Shown here: positions 19,461 through 30,172 of the stretch, in pieces
How positions within the stretch are numbered: position 1 is the first letter of the stretch
How the letters are laid out: every line of letters starts with the position of its first letter
NCBI RefSeq assembly: GCF_014836495.1
Contig: NZ_JACSQT010000001.1
Coordinates: 496,001-560,000 of the forward strand
Origin: Cytobacillus stercorigallinarum
Lineage (GTDB): Bacteria > Bacillota > Bacilli > Bacillales > Cytobacillaceae
Direction: 5' to 3'
Length of the DNA stretch: 64,000 bases
Translations under genes and position numbers: made by a program
Notes under the pieces: generated by a model
Told to the model about the DNA's origin: nothing
Databases searched by the model: none
What the model saw: the letters and a program-made list of their open reading frames with translations, nothing else

Positions 19461-20103
19461 AAAAGGGCCAATTACATTGCTGAAAGAGTGGCTAACAAAA
19501 GAAAAAGATGGAGAAAAAAAACCTGGTAAAGTTCAATACTTGATGATTGTTCTCCTATTTGGTGCAGCGATTATGCTAATCAGTAATATATTTTTTAATA
19601 ATGAGCCGTCTGATGAAGTCTCTGTCTTTAACTCCGAGAATGAGCAAGCTGAGAAAGAGCAAGAAGTCTTTGGGCAATCTAAACCACAGTCTGCCAATTC
19701 GATTGCTGATTATGAAAAGGCATATGAAGCACAGATTAAAGAAGCGCTTGACACAATAGTTGGAGTCGATGATGTCTCTGTTGTCGTAAATGTTGATTCC
19801 ACAGAGAAAAAAATATTAGAAAAAAATACAACGAATCAAGGACAAGTGACAGATGAGACGGATAGAGAAGGTGGCAAAAGGGTGGTGGAAGATCAATCGA
19901 AAGAAGAACAGGTTGTCATCATCCGTGAAGGAGAGAAAGAAGTCCCAATTGTCATAGAAACAAAAAAGCCTGATATAAGAGGCGTTCTCATAGTAGCAAA
20001 AGGTGCTGATAATATTCAAGTGAAAACATGGATTGTGGAAGCTGTCTCACGTGTACTAGATGTACCTGCACATAAAGTTTCTGTTTTACCGAAGAAAAAA
20101 TAA
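19453..20103 (+). CDS. spoIIIAG: Stage III sporulation protein AG
   Basis: 216 residues: one membrane segment (YLMIVLLFGAAIMLISNIFF), a variable linker, then the ring-forming domain with KPDIRGVLIVAKGAD near the end. SpoIIIAG forms a large ring in the intermembrane space of the developing spore. The GGGGGG ribosome site lies in spoIIIAF. Confidence 0.94.
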   Translation: MGKKGPITLLKEWLTKEKDGEKKPGKVQYLMIVLLFGAAIMLISNIFFNNEPSDEVSVFNSENEQAEKEQEVFGQSKPQSANSIADYEKAYEAQIKEALDTIVGVDDVSVVVNVDSTEKKILEKNTTNQGQVTDETDREGGKRVVEDQSKEEQVVIIREGEKEVPIVIETKKPDIRGVLIVAKGADNIQVKTWIVEAVSRVLDVPAHKVSVLPKKK

Positions 20104-20123
20104 GGATTAAGGGGGATTTATCG

Positions 20124-20645
20124 ATGTTATTAAAAAAGCAAACAGTTTGGTTATTAACTATGTTGAGTTTAGTCGTTGTTCTTTCCATTTATTACTTAAC
20201 TTCTCCAGACGGACAAATGAATCTTGCGGGAAATGACCAAGAAGAAAATGAAAATACAGAAACAGGTGGTGCAGTTGTTTCAGATGTAGCATCTGATGAA
20301 GAATTTGCTCAAGAGAGACTTGATCAAATGAACGAAAGAAGTATGGAAAAAGAAAGATTAACAGAAGTGGCAGCTTCGACAGAATTACCTGCAGAGGAAA
20401 GAAGTGAAGCGAAGGATCAACTTGATTCACTTAATGAATTAGCTGCAAAGGAAGAAATGTTAGAGAATTTGATAAAATCAATGAACTACGAAGATGTTCT
20501 TGTAAAAGCTGATGGTGCCAATGTGAAAGTGGTTGTAAAGGCTGAAGAGCAATCAAAAACTGAAGCAAACAAGATTATTAGAGAAGTAATGAATGAATTA
20601 GGTACACAAGCTATGGTAGCAGTAGAATTTCAAGTAAGTAAATAG
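20124..20645 (+). CDS. spoIIIAH: Stage III sporulation protein AH
   Basis: 173 residues, shorter than the 218 of B. subtilis because the acidic linker is reduced. The N-terminal membrane segment starts MLLKKQTVWLLTMLSLVVVL. The C-terminal ring-building domain ends in GTQAMVAVEFQVSK. SpoIIIAH binds SpoIIQ from the forespore and has the EscJ/PrgK fold. The ribosome site is GGGGGA. It is the last gene of the operon. Confidence 0.94.
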   Translation: MLLKKQTVWLLTMLSLVVVLSIYYLTSPDGQMNLAGNDQEENENTETGGAVVSDVASDEEFAQERLDQMNERSMEKERLTEVAASTELPAEERSEAKDQLDSLNELAAKEEMLENLIKSMNYEDVLVKADGANVKVVVKAEEQSKTEANKIIREVMNELGTQAMVAVEFQVSK

Positions 20646-20650
20646 TCTAA

Positions 20651-20684
20651 AACTGAGCGATTCATACAATCGCTCAGTTTTTTT
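20651..20684 (+). terminator. Terminator of the spoIIIA operon
   Basis: AACTGAGCGATT (20651-20662) pairs perfectly with AATCGCTCAGTT (20668-20679) and is followed by T residues, 3 bp after the spoIIIAH stop. Confidence 0.92.
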
Positions 20685-20918
20685 GCATTTATTTATAGGG
20701 AAATGATAAAATAGTTATAATAATTCGATAATAGCATATTCTTGTACGCCCATGACTTATGAGATATTTTACATAGTTAAATAATCCGAGGTTAGTAAGA
20801 GATAGAAACTTATATTTTCTTTCGTATTCCTAAGTATTTCAGAAGGAAAGAAAGTAATATATGTAGTGTTTTAGAGGAATACTTATTATTTGGATAATAT
20901 TTACTATTAAAGTTAGTG

Positions 20919-20948
20919 TTGAACTTTCATTAGGTCATAGCGTATGAT
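20919..20948 (+). promoter_or_regulatory. Probable accBC promoter
   Basis: TTGAAC (20919-20924), an 18-bp spacer and TATGAT (20943-20948), 85 bp before accB. The rest of the 386-bp gap 20646-21032 is AT-rich with no gene or other signal seen. Confidence 0.5.
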
Positions 20949-21032
20949 TATAGTAGCTAGTCATAATTGTTTTACATAACTAGTAATTCATCAATTAAAG
21001 TTGAAGCGTAAATGAAGAACAGGGGTGTAAGA

Positions 21033-21539
21033 ATGCTAAAAGTCCAAGAAATTCGTGAATTGATTAAATTAGTTGATCAGTCTACTATTGAAGAATTTGT
21101 TTATGAACATGAAGGTACAAAAGTAGAAATGAAGAAAAATATCACTGCTATTCAACCTGCAGCAGTACCAGTAGTTCAGCCACAGGCACAGGCTGTAGTA
21201 ACGCCTCCTGAACAACCTCAGAAAATAGCAGCAGTCCAAACGGAAGTTCAAAAAGTAGAACAAGTAAATGAAAAGAATGAAGATAAAGATACTTCAAATC
21301 TGCATCAAGTAGTTTCTCCTATGGTTGGGACTTTTTATCAGTCATCCTCACCAGATGCAGATGCATATGTAAAAGTTGGTTCTAAAATCACCAAAGATTC
21401 CATTCTGTGTATTGTTGAAGCAATGAAATTATTCAATGAAATCGAAGCAGAAGTAGATGGAGAAATTGTGGAGATTTTAGTTAAAGATGGTCAATTAGTT
21501 GAATACGGGCAACCATTATTTTTAGTGAAGCCTGAGTAA
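21033..21539 (+). CDS. accB: Biotin carboxyl carrier protein of acetyl-CoA carboxylase
   Basis: 168 residues from the ATG at 21033 behind AGGGGTG; an in-frame ATG at 21012 does not match the family start (ML-x-I-x-E-I). An Ala/Pro/Gln-rich hinge (about residues 45-75) leads to the biotinyl domain, with the biotinylated Lys132 in [10 protein letters not shown]. It carries CO2 from AccC to the transferase in the first step of fatty-acid synthesis. accC follows after 15 bp. Confidence 0.95.
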   Translation: MLKVQEIRELIKLVDQSTIEEFVYEHEGTKVEMKKNITAIQPAAVPVVQPQAQAVVTPPEQPQKIAAVQTEVQKVEQVNEKNEDKDTSNLHQVVSPMVGTFYQSSSPDADAYVKVGSKITKDSILCIVEAMKLFNEIEAEVDGEIVEILVKDGQLVEYGQPLFLVKPE

Positions 21540-21554
21540 GGGGGGCTTTTGTCG

Positions 21555-22910
21555 ATGATTAAAAAAGTATTAATCGCTAATAGAGGAGAAATCGCTGTAC
21601 GTATTATTCGTGCATGTCGCGAAATGGGTATTGAAAGTGTGGCTGTTTATTCAGAAGGTGATAAAGAAGCTTTACATGTTCAGCTTGCTGATGAAGCTTA
21701 TTGTATCGGTCCAGTTTCTTCGAAGGATAGTTACCTAAATTTCACTAGTATTATAAGTGTGGCAAAGTTAACCGATTGCGATGCCATCCATCCAGGTTAC
21801 GGTTTTCTAGCTGAAAACAGTGACTTTGCAGAATTATGTCGCGAGTGTCATATTACATTTATTGGTCCAACTCCAGAAGCAATTGCCAAGATGGGTACGA
21901 AAGATATTGCTCGTGAAACGATGAAGGAAGCTGGTGTTCCAATCGTACCTGGTTCAAATGGAATAATTGAAGACATTAGTGAAGCGCTTGAATTGGTGCA
22001 AAAAATAGACTATCCTGTTATTATAAAAGCAACTGCTGGCGGTGGCGGTAAAGGAATTCGCGTCGCACGTAATGAAGAAGAGTTAACAAAAGGCATTAAC
22101 ATTACACAGCAGGAAGCATTAACTGCTTTTGGTAATGCAGGTGTATATATAGAAAAATACATCGAAGATTTTAGACATGTAGAAATTCAAGTACTAGCAG
22201 ATAATTATGGAAATACGATTCACCTTGGAGAGAGAGATTGTTCCATTCAGAGAAGATTGCAAAAACTACTCGAAGAAACGCCTTCTCCAGCTCTAGATGG
22301 TGAAACACGTGAAGAAATGGGGAAAGCTGCAGTAAAAGCTGCAGAAGCTGTAAATTATACTGGTGCAGGTACAATTGAATTTATTTATGATTATCATAAC
22401 CGCAAGTTTTATTTCATGGAAATGAATACACGTATTCAAGTGGAACATCCAGTGACAGAAATGGTGACAGGCGTTGACTTGATTAAGGAGCAAATTAAAG
22501 TTGCTTCTGGTGAACGTTTAGGTATGAACCAACAGGATGTTACTTATAGTGGATGGGCGATGGAATGCCGAATTAATGCAGAGAACCCAGCGAAAAACTT
22601 TATGCCTTCTGCAGGGAAAATTACGATGTACCTTCCACCAGGTGGTTTAGGTGTTCGTGTTGATTCTGCTGCATATCCTGGATATACGATTCCTCCGTAT
22701 TACGATTCAATGATTGCCAAAGTGATTACTTATGGTGACACGAGGGAGGAAACAATTGCTAGAATGAAACGCGCATTGAGTGAATTCGTTATTGAAGGTG
22801 TTCACACTACGATCCCGTTCCACTTAAGACTTCTTGAGAATGAGAATTTTGTTGCAGGGGAGTTTAACACGAAATTCCTGGAATTGAATGACGTTATGAA
22901 ATCTGAATAA
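21555..22910 (+). CDS. accC: Biotin carboxylase subunit of acetyl-CoA carboxylase
   Basis: 451 residues. ATP-grasp enzyme that carboxylates biotin on AccB. Motifs: start [20 protein letters not shown], the glycine-rich ATP loop [14 protein letters not shown], and catalytic residues in [19 protein letters not shown]. The ATG at 21555 follows GGGGGG. It ends 17 bp before yqhY, as in B. subtilis. Confidence 0.97.
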   Translation: MIKKVLIANRGEIAVRIIRACREMGIESVAVYSEGDKEALHVQLADEAYCIGPVSSKDSYLNFTSIISVAKLTDCDAIHPGYGFLAENSDFAELCRECHITFIGPTPEAIAKMGTKDIARETMKEAGVPIVPGSNGIIEDISEALELVQKIDYPVIIKATAGGGGKGIRVARNEEELTKGINITQQEALTAFGNAGVYIEKYIEDFRHVEIQVLADNYGNTIHLGERDCSIQRRLQKLLEETPSPALDGETREEMGKAAVKAAEAVNYTGAGTIEFIYDYHNRKFYFMEMNTRIQVEHPVTEMVTGVDLIKEQIKVASGERLGMNQQDVTYSGWAMECRINAENPAKNFMPSAGKITMYLPPGGLGVRVDSAAYPGYTIPPYYDSMIAKVITYGDTREETIARMKRALSEFVIEGVHTTIPFHLRLLENENFVAGEFNTKFLELNDVMKSE

Positions 22911-22927
22911 TAATTGGAGGTTTCAAA

Positions 22928-23335
22928 ATGAGCGATCAAAATATTCTAGAAATGAACCAAGAGGAAACAGGGTTAGGTAAGGTGGAAATTGCACCTGAAG
23001 TCATTGAAGTAATTGCAGGGATTGCGGCATCTGAAGTGGAAGGTGTGGCACAAATGCGTGGAAACTTCGCATCAGGTGTCGTTGAGAAATTAGGCAAGAA
23101 AAACCATGGAAAAGGTGTAAAAGTCGAATTAGCTGAAGAAGGCATAAAAGTGGATGTCTACTGCTTAATGAAATTTGGCGTATCTATTCCAACCGTTGCA
23201 CAAAGTATTCAAGATAATATTCGTCAAGCTCTATTCAATATGACAGCGCTTGAAACGAAAGAAATTAATATTCATGTAGTTGGTATTCTGTTTGAAAACC
23301 AAAAACAAGAAGATGAATACGAACAAGAAATATAA
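22928..23335 (+). CDS. yqhY: Asp23/Gls24 family protein YqhY
   Basis: 135 residues of the Asp23/Gls24 family, recognised by GKVEIAPEVIEVIAGIAASE and VDVYCLMKFGVSIPTVAQSI. In B. subtilis yqhY is cotranscribed with accBC, and its loss selects mutations in acetyl-CoA carboxylase genes, so a role in balancing fatty-acid synthesis is inferred. Cytoplasmic, acidic C terminus. The ATG follows TTGGAGG. Confidence 0.93.
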   Translation: MSDQNILEMNQEETGLGKVEIAPEVIEVIAGIAASEVEGVAQMRGNFASGVVEKLGKKNHGKGVKVELAEEGIKVDVYCLMKFGVSIPTVAQSIQDNIRQALFNMTALETKEINIHVVGILFENQKQEDEYEQEI

Positions 23336-23348
23336 AAAGACAAAAAAA

Positions 23349-23388
23349 GCGACTAGAGACATCGATGTCTTTAGTCGTCTTTTTTTAT
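23349..23388 (+). terminator. Terminator of accB-accC-yqhY
   Basis: An interrupted long stem (CGACTA-AGACAT with ATGTCT-TAGTCG) is followed by seven T. The gap from here to nusB at 23641 holds no supported gene. Confidence 0.88.
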
Positions 23389-23640
23389 GTTGATTAATCT
23401 GCTCCGTGGCTTCAAGATTTGTTTCAACTATTTTTTAAAAGCCTATTCCTATCAATGACAATGGGAGCATTTTCTAAAGTTCATCAGACTGTAAGGAAAA
23501 ATAGAGGAAAATTATTGACACCACTGTGCGAATCATAGTCAGTTATGCTATTATCTTCTTATGTGTTTTTTTATGTGTCGATAAAGAAATCCAAGAGGAG
23601 ATTTATATAATAGATTTGAATGATAAAGGAGAAATAAGAA

Positions 23641-24039
23641 ATGAAAAGAAGAACAGCAAGGGAAAAAGCATTGCAAGCGCTATTTCAAATCGATTTAAGT
23701 GGAGCGGAAATGAATGAGGCCATTCATCATGTGTTAGATGAACAACCAGAAGATTCTTATTTAAACCATCTCGTAAGAGGTGTTCTTCATCATAAAGCAG
23801 CGATTGATGAATTAATATCTAACAATCTTGAGAACTGGAAACTGGATCGTTTGGCAACGGTTGATCGTAATTTACTACGTCTTAGCACTTTTGAATTTGC
23901 TTTTAGCGAGGAAGATATACCGGTTAATGTTGTGATTAATGAAGCCATTGAAATCGCAAAAATGTATGGAGACGACCAATCTCCAAAGTTTATCAATAGC
24001 GTATTATCAAAAATCAAAGATAATCATCGTACGAATTAA
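23641..24039 (+). CDS. nusB: Transcription antitermination factor NusB
   Basis: 132 residues, the usual length. It begins MKRRTAREKALQALFQIDLS and contains VDRNLLRLSTFEF and VVINEAIEIAKMYGD, both typical. NusB with NusE binds boxA in rRNA leaders to prevent early termination. The ribosome site AAAGGAGAA lies before the ATG. It is followed by xseA after 90 bp. Confidence 0.96.
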   Translation: MKRRTAREKALQALFQIDLSGAEMNEAIHHVLDEQPEDSYLNHLVRGVLHHKAAIDELISNNLENWKLDRLATVDRNLLRLSTFEFAFSEEDIPVNVVINEAIEIAKMYGDDQSPKFINSVLSKIKDNHRTN

Positions 24040-24129
24040 GAGTATATATTATAGCGATTTCATCATTTGAATCCTCTGCTTAAACTTTCCTATTACAATT
24101 AATTCGTTGTAATAAAGAAGGAGATAAGA

Positions 24130-25485
24130 ATGGAAGAAAAGAGATATTTAACAGTTTACGCATTAACCAAATATATAAAGCGGAAATTTGATAGAGATCC
24201 CCATTTACAACAAGTAATGGTAAAAGGTGAAATATCAAATTTTAAGCGCCATTCAAGTGGTCATATGTACTTCACATTAAAAGATGAAAAATCAAGAATT
24301 CTTGCAGTAATGTTTTCAAGGTACAATCAGACGATGAAGTTTGTCCCTGAGAATGGGATGAATGTTCTGGTTACCGGTGATTTGTCATTATATGAAGCGA
24401 GTGGACAATATCAAATATATGTGAAAGAAATGACACCTGATGGGATTGGTGACCTTTATCTAGCCTATGAACAGTTAAAACAGAAGCTTGAAAAGGAAGG
24501 ATTGTTCTCTGAGAAATATAAGCAACGGATTCCAAAGTACCCGAAAGCGATTGGGCTGATTACTTCACCAACTGGTGCAGCAATCAGGGATATGATTACA
24601 ACATTGAAACGCCGATATCCTTCTGTCCCTATTTATATTTACCCTGCACTTGTACAAGGAAAAGGTGCCGCACCTTCCATCACTCAACAAATCAATCGAG
24701 CGAATGAAAGGAAAGAGGTTGATGTGTTAATTGTTGGTAGAGGTGGAGGTTCAATTGAAGAGTTATGGGCATTTAATGAAGAAGAAGTGGTTAGAGGGAT
24801 ATTTGCCTCTTCTATCCCAATTATATCGGCGGTTGGTCATGAGACGGATTTTACCATCGCAGACTTTGTCGCAGATTTACGGGCACCCACCCCTACAGGT
24901 GCTGCTGAGCTTTCAGTTCCTCATATAGATGACCTAAGTGAACGAATCCATAACCAACAAGCACGGATGATTCGAGCCACGAGGGAGAAGTTAACAAGGC
25001 AATTTGAACGTCTTCATAGAGTAGAGAAATCTTATGCTTTTCGTTATCCTCAAAAACTGTATGAGCAGAAACTAGAACAAGTTGATCGCACGAAAGAACA
25101 ATTAATTAAAAGTACGATCCGCTTATTAAAACATAAGCAGGAACTAGTCGATCAGCAGCGAAAACGCTTGCTTAGAACACCACCACACTCATTAGCCATA
25201 GAAAGCAGAAAGCAATATATCGAAATCAATAAACGGTTATCCCGTTCCATGAATGTTGTGAATGAACGAAAGCAAAGGGAATTCTCACATCTTCTATCTA
25301 AGTTAGAGACGTTAAGTCCGTTAAAGATTATGGACCGCGGGTATAGTTTATTGTATTCAGAAAAGGAAGAACTCATCAAATCAATTCACCAAGTCAAACA
25401 AAATGATGAAGTAAAAGTAAAGGTAAAAGATGGAACGATTTTAGCTAAAGTAAAGAATATAATCGAGGTGAAAGGTAATGGCTAA
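24130..25485 (+). CDS. xseA: Exodeoxyribonuclease VII large subunit
   Basis: 451 residues: an N-terminal OB fold ([20 protein letters not shown]), the catalytic domain with [14 protein letters not shown] and the core [16 protein letters not shown]...[12 protein letters not shown], then a long coiled-coil region (about residues 275-400) that binds XseB. The enzyme degrades single-stranded DNA from both ends. The last 8 bp overlap xseB. Confidence 0.96.
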   Translation: MEEKRYLTVYALTKYIKRKFDRDPHLQQVMVKGEISNFKRHSSGHMYFTLKDEKSRILAVMFSRYNQTMKFVPENGMNVLVTGDLSLYEASGQYQIYVKEMTPDGIGDLYLAYEQLKQKLEKEGLFSEKYKQRIPKYPKAIGLITSPTGAAIRDMITTLKRRYPSVPIYIYPALVQGKGAAPSITQQINRANERKEVDVLIVGRGGGSIEELWAFNEEEVVRGIFASSIPIISAVGHETDFTIADFVADLRAPTPTGAAELSVPHIDDLSERIHNQQARMIRATREKLTRQFERLHRVEKSYAFRYPQKLYEQKLEQVDRTKEQLIKSTIRLLKHKQELVDQQRKRLLRTPPHSLAIESRKQYIEINKRLSRSMNVVNERKQREFSHLLSKLETLSPLKIMDRGYSLLYSEKEELIKSIHQVKQNDEVKVKVKDGTILAKVKNIIEVKGNG

Positions 25486-25711
25486 AGAGAAAACACCTAC
25501 TTTCGAAGAAGCAATGGAACAACTTGAGCAGATTGTTGAAAAGTTAGAGGAAGGGGATGTCCCTCTAGAAGAGGCCATTTCTATTTATAAAAATGGGATG
25601 GAACTTTCCAAGCTTTGTCACGATAAACTAAAAAATGTAGAAGAACAATTAACAGAAATAATTACTGATGATGGAAAAAAACAGCCGTTTGTTATTCAGG
25701 AGGAGGAGTAG
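25478..25711 (+). CDS. xseB: Exodeoxyribonuclease VII small subunit
   Basis: 77 residues, all-helical, with the family core [20 protein letters not shown] and [16 protein letters not shown]. It binds the coiled coil of XseA in several copies. The ribosome site GAGGTGAAAGG lies within xseA, and 8 bp of overlap suggests translational coupling. ispA begins 5 bp later. Confidence 0.96.
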   Translation: MAKEKTPTFEEAMEQLEQIVEKLEEGDVPLEEAISIYKNGMELSKLCHDKLKNVEEQLTEIITDDGKKQPFVIQEEE

Positions 25712-25716
25712 GGAGA

Positions 25717-26607
25717 ATGAGTGAGTCACTACAAGCTTTTTCACAACATCATAAAACACTACTGGAGGAGAAAATGGCCTCTCTTGTTGAGAGTTTAGAA
25801 TCTCCAGCTGTGCTAAAAGAAGCTATGCAATATTCTTTGTCGGCTGGAGGCAAACGCATCAGACCTTTATTGCTTTTTGCTACTTTAGCAGCTTATGGAC
25901 AAGAAACGCTAAAAGGGCTTAACAGTGCATGCGCACTTGAAATGGTGCACACATACTCCCTTATTCACGATGACCTCCCTAGTATGGACGATGATGATTT
26001 AAGAAGAGGAAAGCCAACAAACCATAAAGTGTTTGGGGAAGCTAATGCAATATTAGCAGGGGATGCCCTTTTAACTTATAGCTTTCAATTAATTGCGGAA
26101 ACGGATGAAGCATTTGCTAATCCTGAAGCGAAGATAGCTTTAATAAAAGAGTTTGCAAAATCAGCAGGTGCAGAAGGTATGGTTGGTGGCCAAGTGGCTG
26201 ATATGTTAGGTGAACAGAAGACACTTACGCTTCCTGAACTAGAATACATTCATGTACATAAAACCGGAAAGTTGCTGCGTTTTGGTGTCATCGCTGGTGC
26301 GATTTTATCTGGTGCTACAGATGAGGAGAAGCAGCTGTTAATCGAGTTTTCCACTCATTTAGGTTTAGCTTTTCAAATAAGAGATGACATTCTGGATTTA
26401 GAAGGCTCTGAGGAGTTAATTGGCAAGCCGGTAGGTAGTGATGAAGCCAATGCGAAAAGTACTTACCCAAGCATACTTACAATGGCAGGTGCAAAAGCAG
26501 CGCTTGATGAACACACCCAGCTAGCTAAAGAAAAATTAGCAAAAACAGGTTTGAATACTTACTACTTGGAAAAAATTACAGATATGATAGCTGAAAGAAA
26601 CCATTAA
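25717..26607 (+). CDS. ispA: Farnesyl diphosphate synthase (geranyltranstransferase)
   Basis: 296 residues. It condenses isopentenyl and dimethylallyl diphosphates to farnesyl diphosphate. The first aspartate-rich motif is DDLPSMDDDDLRRGKPTNHK and the second is QIRDDILDLEGSEE. The N-terminal SAGGKRIRPLL binds isopentenyl diphosphate. It supplies undecaprenyl-phosphate and quinone synthesis, together with dxs 118 bp downstream. The ribosome site is GGGAGA. Confidence 0.96.
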   Translation: MSESLQAFSQHHKTLLEEKMASLVESLESPAVLKEAMQYSLSAGGKRIRPLLLFATLAAYGQETLKGLNSACALEMVHTYSLIHDDLPSMDDDDLRRGKPTNHKVFGEANAILAGDALLTYSFQLIAETDEAFANPEAKIALIKEFAKSAGAEGMVGGQVADMLGEQKTLTLPELEYIHVHKTGKLLRFGVIAGAILSGATDEEKQLLIEFSTHLGLAFQIRDDILDLEGSEELIGKPVGSDEANAKSTYPSILTMAGAKAALDEHTQLAKEKLAKTGLNTYYLEKITDMIAERNH

Positions 26608-26725
26608 AAGAGATAACATTTGGCTTATTTTTATTTTTGCTGTAATCTAGTACTAATCATGAAAAGGAAATGAGAAGAAATAGACTTAATTTATGAATAA
26701 GTAATGAAAGTGAGTGATCCGCCTT

Positions 26726-28618
26726 ATGGATCTGTTATCAATTAAAGACCCAAGCTTTTTAAAAAAGCTCTCTAATGAGGAATTAGAGGATCTGGCCTCG
26801 GACATTAGACATTTTTTGATTGAAAAATTGTCAGTTACTGGTGGTCATATTGGGCCTAATCTAGGTGTTGTCGAATTGACTATTGCTCTGCATAAATCAT
26901 TTGATAGCCCAACAGATAAAATTTTATGGGATGTGGGACATCAATCATACGTTCATAAAATCCTTACTGGTAGAGCTAGCCAATTCGATACGCTAAGAAA
27001 GTATAAAGGATTATGCGGGTTTCCTAAAATGATCGAAAGTCCTCATGATGTATGGGAAACCGGCCATAGCTCCACCTCTTTATCAGGTGCAATGGGTATG
27101 GTCATTGCAAGAGATATCAAAAAAGAAAATAGCCATGTGATACCAGTAATAGGGGACGGTGCCCTGACTGGTGGAATGGCATTAGAAGCGCTCAACCATA
27201 TTGGTCACGAGCAGAAAAACATGATTGTCGTTCTGAATGATAATGAAATGTCAATTGCCCCTAATGTTGGCGCACTTCATAATGTCTTAGGTCGTCTAAG
27301 AACTGCGGGAAAATACCAATGGGCAAAAGATGAATTGGAAGCTTTTCTGAAAAAGATTCCAGCTGTCGGTGGTAAAATTGCTTCAACAGCTGAAAGGTTA
27401 AAAGATAGCTTGAAGTATTTACTTGTTTCTGGCGTGTTTTTTGAGGAACTCGGTTTTACTTATCTTGGCCCAATTGATGGTCATAATTATGAAGAATTAT
27501 TTGAGAACATTAATTATGCCAAAAAAACAGAAGGCCCTGTTCTCTTACATGTGATTACGAAAAAAGGAAAGGGCTATGAGCCTGCAGAACGTGATACAGT
27601 TGGTACTTGGCATGGAACTGGCCCTTATAAAACGGAAACAGGAGACTTTCTGAAACCTGTTAATACCGCACCTGCATGGAGTAAGTTAGTGAGTGAAACA
27701 GTTAGAGAATTGGCAAGAGAAGATGAGCGAATTGTTGCTATTACGCCTGCAATGCCTGTCGGTTCTAAGTTAGAAGGCTTTGCAAGTGAATTCCCAGATA
27801 GGATGTTTGATGTTGGTATAGCGGAGCAACATGCGGCTACAGTAGCAGCAGGGCTTGCTACTCAGGGAATGAAGCCATTTTTAGCTATTTATTCGACATT
27901 TTTACAAAGAGCTTATGATCAAATGGTCCACGATATTGCTAGACAAAACTTAAATGTTTTTATTGGGATCGATCGTGCTGGCTTAGTAGGTGCTGATGGA
28001 GAAACGCACCAAGGTGTTTTCGATATTGCCTTTTTAAGGCATTTACCAAATATGGTACTGATGATGCCTAAAGATGAAAATGAAGGCCGTCATATGACAT
28101 ATACTGCTATTCAATACAATGATGGTCCAATCGCAATGAGGTTTCCAAGAGGGAATGGACTTGGTGTTGAAATCGATGAAAAGATGGAGGCACTTCCAAT
28201 TGGCTCATGGGAAGTGTTAAAAGAAGGTAAAGACGCAGCTATTTTAACATTTGGTACAACCATTCCAATGGCTATGGAAGCGGCATCTCTTCTTGAAGCG
28301 AAAGGCTATTCAGTAAAAGTTGTCAATGCCCGCTTTATTAAACCATTAGATGAGACAATGTTACATGATATTTTAAGTATGAACATGCCTATTTTGACAG
28401 TTGAAGAAGCGGTTTTACAAGGCGGATTTGGTAGTGCCGTGTTAGAATTTGCTCATGATTATCAATACCATCATGCGAAAGTGGATAGAATGGGTATCCC
28501 AGATCATTTTATTGAACATGGTAGTGTGGATAAATTATTAGAAGAGATTGATTTAACATCTGAAGAAATTGTAAAACGCATGAGCAGATTAGCTGAAAAA
28601 AAACAAAAAAGGGCATGA
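26726..28618 (+). CDS. dxs: 1-deoxy-D-xylulose-5-phosphate synthase
   Basis: 630 residues. Thiamine-diphosphate enzyme joining pyruvate and glyceraldehyde 3-phosphate, the first step of the MEP isoprenoid pathway. Motifs: [18 protein letters not shown], the TPP-binding [18 protein letters not shown]...NDNEMSI, and [17 protein letters not shown] with its catalytic histidine. ATG 26726 (MDLLSI) matches the family start; a GTG twelve bases earlier is possible. yqxC begins 7 bp downstream. Confidence 0.95.
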   Translation: MDLLSIKDPSFLKKLSNEELEDLASDIRHFLIEKLSVTGGHIGPNLGVVELTIALHKSFDSPTDKILWDVGHQSYVHKILTGRASQFDTLRKYKGLCGFPKMIESPHDVWETGHSSTSLSGAMGMVIARDIKKENSHVIPVIGDGALTGGMALEALNHIGHEQKNMIVVLNDNEMSIAPNVGALHNVLGRLRTAGKYQWAKDELEAFLKKIPAVGGKIASTAERLKDSLKYLLVSGVFFEELGFTYLGPIDGHNYEELFENINYAKKTEGPVLLHVITKKGKGYEPAERDTVGTWHGTGPYKTETGDFLKPVNTAPAWSKLVSETVRELAREDERIVAITPAMPVGSKLEGFASEFPDRMFDVGIAEQHAATVAAGLATQGMKPFLAIYSTFLQRAYDQMVHDIARQNLNVFIGIDRAGLVGADGETHQGVFDIAFLRHLPNMVLMMPKDENEGRHMTYTAIQYNDGPIAMRFPRGNGLGVEIDEKMEALPIGSWEVLKEGKDAAILTFGTTIPMAMEAASLLEAKGYSVKVVNARFIKPLDETMLHDILSMNMPILTVEEAVLQGGFGSAVLEFAHDYQYHHAKVDRMGIPDHFIEHGSVDKLLEEIDLTSEEIVKRMSRLAEKKQKRA

Positions 28619-28625
28619 AGAGAAA

Positions 28626-29459
28626 ATGAGTAAAAAGGAACGGGTGGACGTTCTTCTTGTAGAACGGGGCTTGGCAGAAACAAGAGAGAAAGCGAAAAGA
28701 GCGGTAATGGCAGGCATCGTCTATAGTAATGAAATAAGGCTAGATAAACCCGGAGAGAAGGTAAAAAGTGATATTCCATTACAAATCAAAGGGAAAGCTA
28801 TGCCTTATGTCAGTAGAGGTGGCTTAAAGCTCGAAAAAGCATTAGAAGTATTTGATTTAATAGTTGAAGATAAAATTTTATTAGATATTGGGGCGTCCAC
28901 TGGGGGCTTTACAGATTGTGCATTGCAAAATGGTGCAAAAATGTCTTATGCCCTAGATGTTGGATATAATCAGTTAGCCTGGAAGCTAAGACAGGATGAA
29001 CGCGTGGTTGTAATGGAGCGGACTAATTTTCGCTATGTTACACCTGCTGATTTAGTCGGGGAAATGCCAAATTTAGCTTCCATTGATGTCTCATTTATCT
29101 CCTTACAACTAATTCTTCCTGTTTTGCGAACATTACTAGTACCAGGTAGTGACGTGATTGCATTAATCAAGCCTCAATTTGAAGCAGGAAGAGAACAGGT
29201 TGGAAAGAAGGGAATTGTCCGTGATTCATCAGTACATGAACAAGTAATTGCCAAAATTCTAACCTTCGCTCAAACAGAAGGATACCAAATTAAAGGCTTA
29301 TCATATTCTCCAATTACAGGCGGAGATGGTAATATTGAATTCCTCGCTCATTTGCAATGGCAACATGAACAAGAGGAAATGCATGCCACGCATTCTATTG
29401 ATATCCAATCAGTAGTAAAAGAAGCCCACAAACAGTTAAAAGCTAAACAGACAGAATAA
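28626..29459 (+). CDS. yqxC: TlyA/YqxC-type rRNA methyltransferase
   Basis: 277 residues: an N-terminal S4 RNA-binding domain (about 1-65: RVDVLLVERGLAETREKAKR) and an FtsJ-like methyltransferase domain with the SAM motif LLDIGASTGGFTDCALQNGA. Relatives (TlyA) make 2'-O-methyl groups in rRNA; the old hemolysin name is misleading. Substrate here is inferred. It lies between dxs and argR as in B. subtilis. Confidence 0.92.
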   Translation: MSKKERVDVLLVERGLAETREKAKRAVMAGIVYSNEIRLDKPGEKVKSDIPLQIKGKAMPYVSRGGLKLEKALEVFDLIVEDKILLDIGASTGGFTDCALQNGAKMSYALDVGYNQLAWKLRQDERVVVMERTNFRYVTPADLVGEMPNLASIDVSFISLQLILPVLRTLLVPGSDVIALIKPQFEAGREQVGKKGIVRDSSVHEQVIAKILTFAQTEGYQIKGLSYSPITGGDGNIEFLAHLQWQHEQEEMHATHSIDIQSVVKEAHKQLKAKQTE

Positions 29460-29470
29460 AAACAGACTGA

Positions 29471-29512
29471 AAAGAGCAGGCTAGGGGAGCATTTTCCGGC
29501 CTGTTCTTTTGT
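29471..29512 (+). terminator. Terminator of yqxC
   Basis: AAAGAGCAGGC (29471-29481) pairs with GCCTGTTCTTT (29499-29509) and ends in a short T run. Confidence 0.8.
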
Positions 29513-29705
29513 GTCAAACATCATAGGACATAAAAGGTATTTGCCTGAAATTCTCTTTACGAACAATCTTTTTTGCCAAAAAAACACAAATTATGCAGAA
29601 TAAATTGTACAATATAGAGAAAATCAGCTAACATATGAATTAAAAGATAATGAGAATCGTGTTGCTTGTTTTAGGCAACGCTTTGTATTCATAGAGGTGA
29701 GTAGA

Positions 29706-30155
29706 ATGAATAAAGGACAACGACATATTAAGATTAGGGATTTAATAACGAACAATGATATTGAAACCCAAGATGAACTAGTAGAAGAATTAAGAAATGC
29801 TGGATTTAACGTAACGCAAGCAACAGTTTCACGAGATATTAAAGAACTGCATTTAGTGAAAGTTCCACTTTTGGATGGAAGATATAAGTACAGTTTACCA
29901 GCTGATCAACGATTTAACCCTTTACAAAAACTAAAGCGTAATTTAATGGATGCATTTGTTCGTCTAGATTCTGCCGGTCATTTACTAGTAATGAAAGTAT
30001 TACCCGGAAATGCAATGGCGATAGGGGTATTGATGGATAACCTAGATTGGGATGAAATATTAGGAACAATTTGTGGAGACGATACTTGCTTAATTATATG
30101 TCGTACACCTGAAGAAGCTGAAGTGATCTCCAAAAGGTTTTTAGAAATGCTATAA
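29706..30155 (+). CDS. argR: Arginine repressor/activator ArgR (AhrC)
   Basis: 149 residues, as for B. subtilis AhrC. The N-terminal winged-helix domain ([14 protein letters not shown]...[18 protein letters not shown]) binds ARG boxes. The C-terminal hexamer domain has the arginine pocket with [19 protein letters not shown]. It represses arginine synthesis and activates catabolism. ATG 29706 follows AGAGGTGAG. recN follows after 17 bp, the usual arrangement. Confidence 0.96.
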   Translation: MNKGQRHIKIRDLITNNDIETQDELVEELRNAGFNVTQATVSRDIKELHLVKVPLLDGRYKYSLPADQRFNPLQKLKRNLMDAFVRLDSAGHLLVMKVLPGNAMAIGVLMDNLDWDEILGTICGDDTCLIICRTPEEAEVISKRFLEML

Positions 30156-30172
30156 GCTGGGGTGAAGTGTCA

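Noticed and set aside
23526..23717. Small gene overlapping the nusB start
   Set aside because: It covers the nusB ribosome site in another frame and has no start context.
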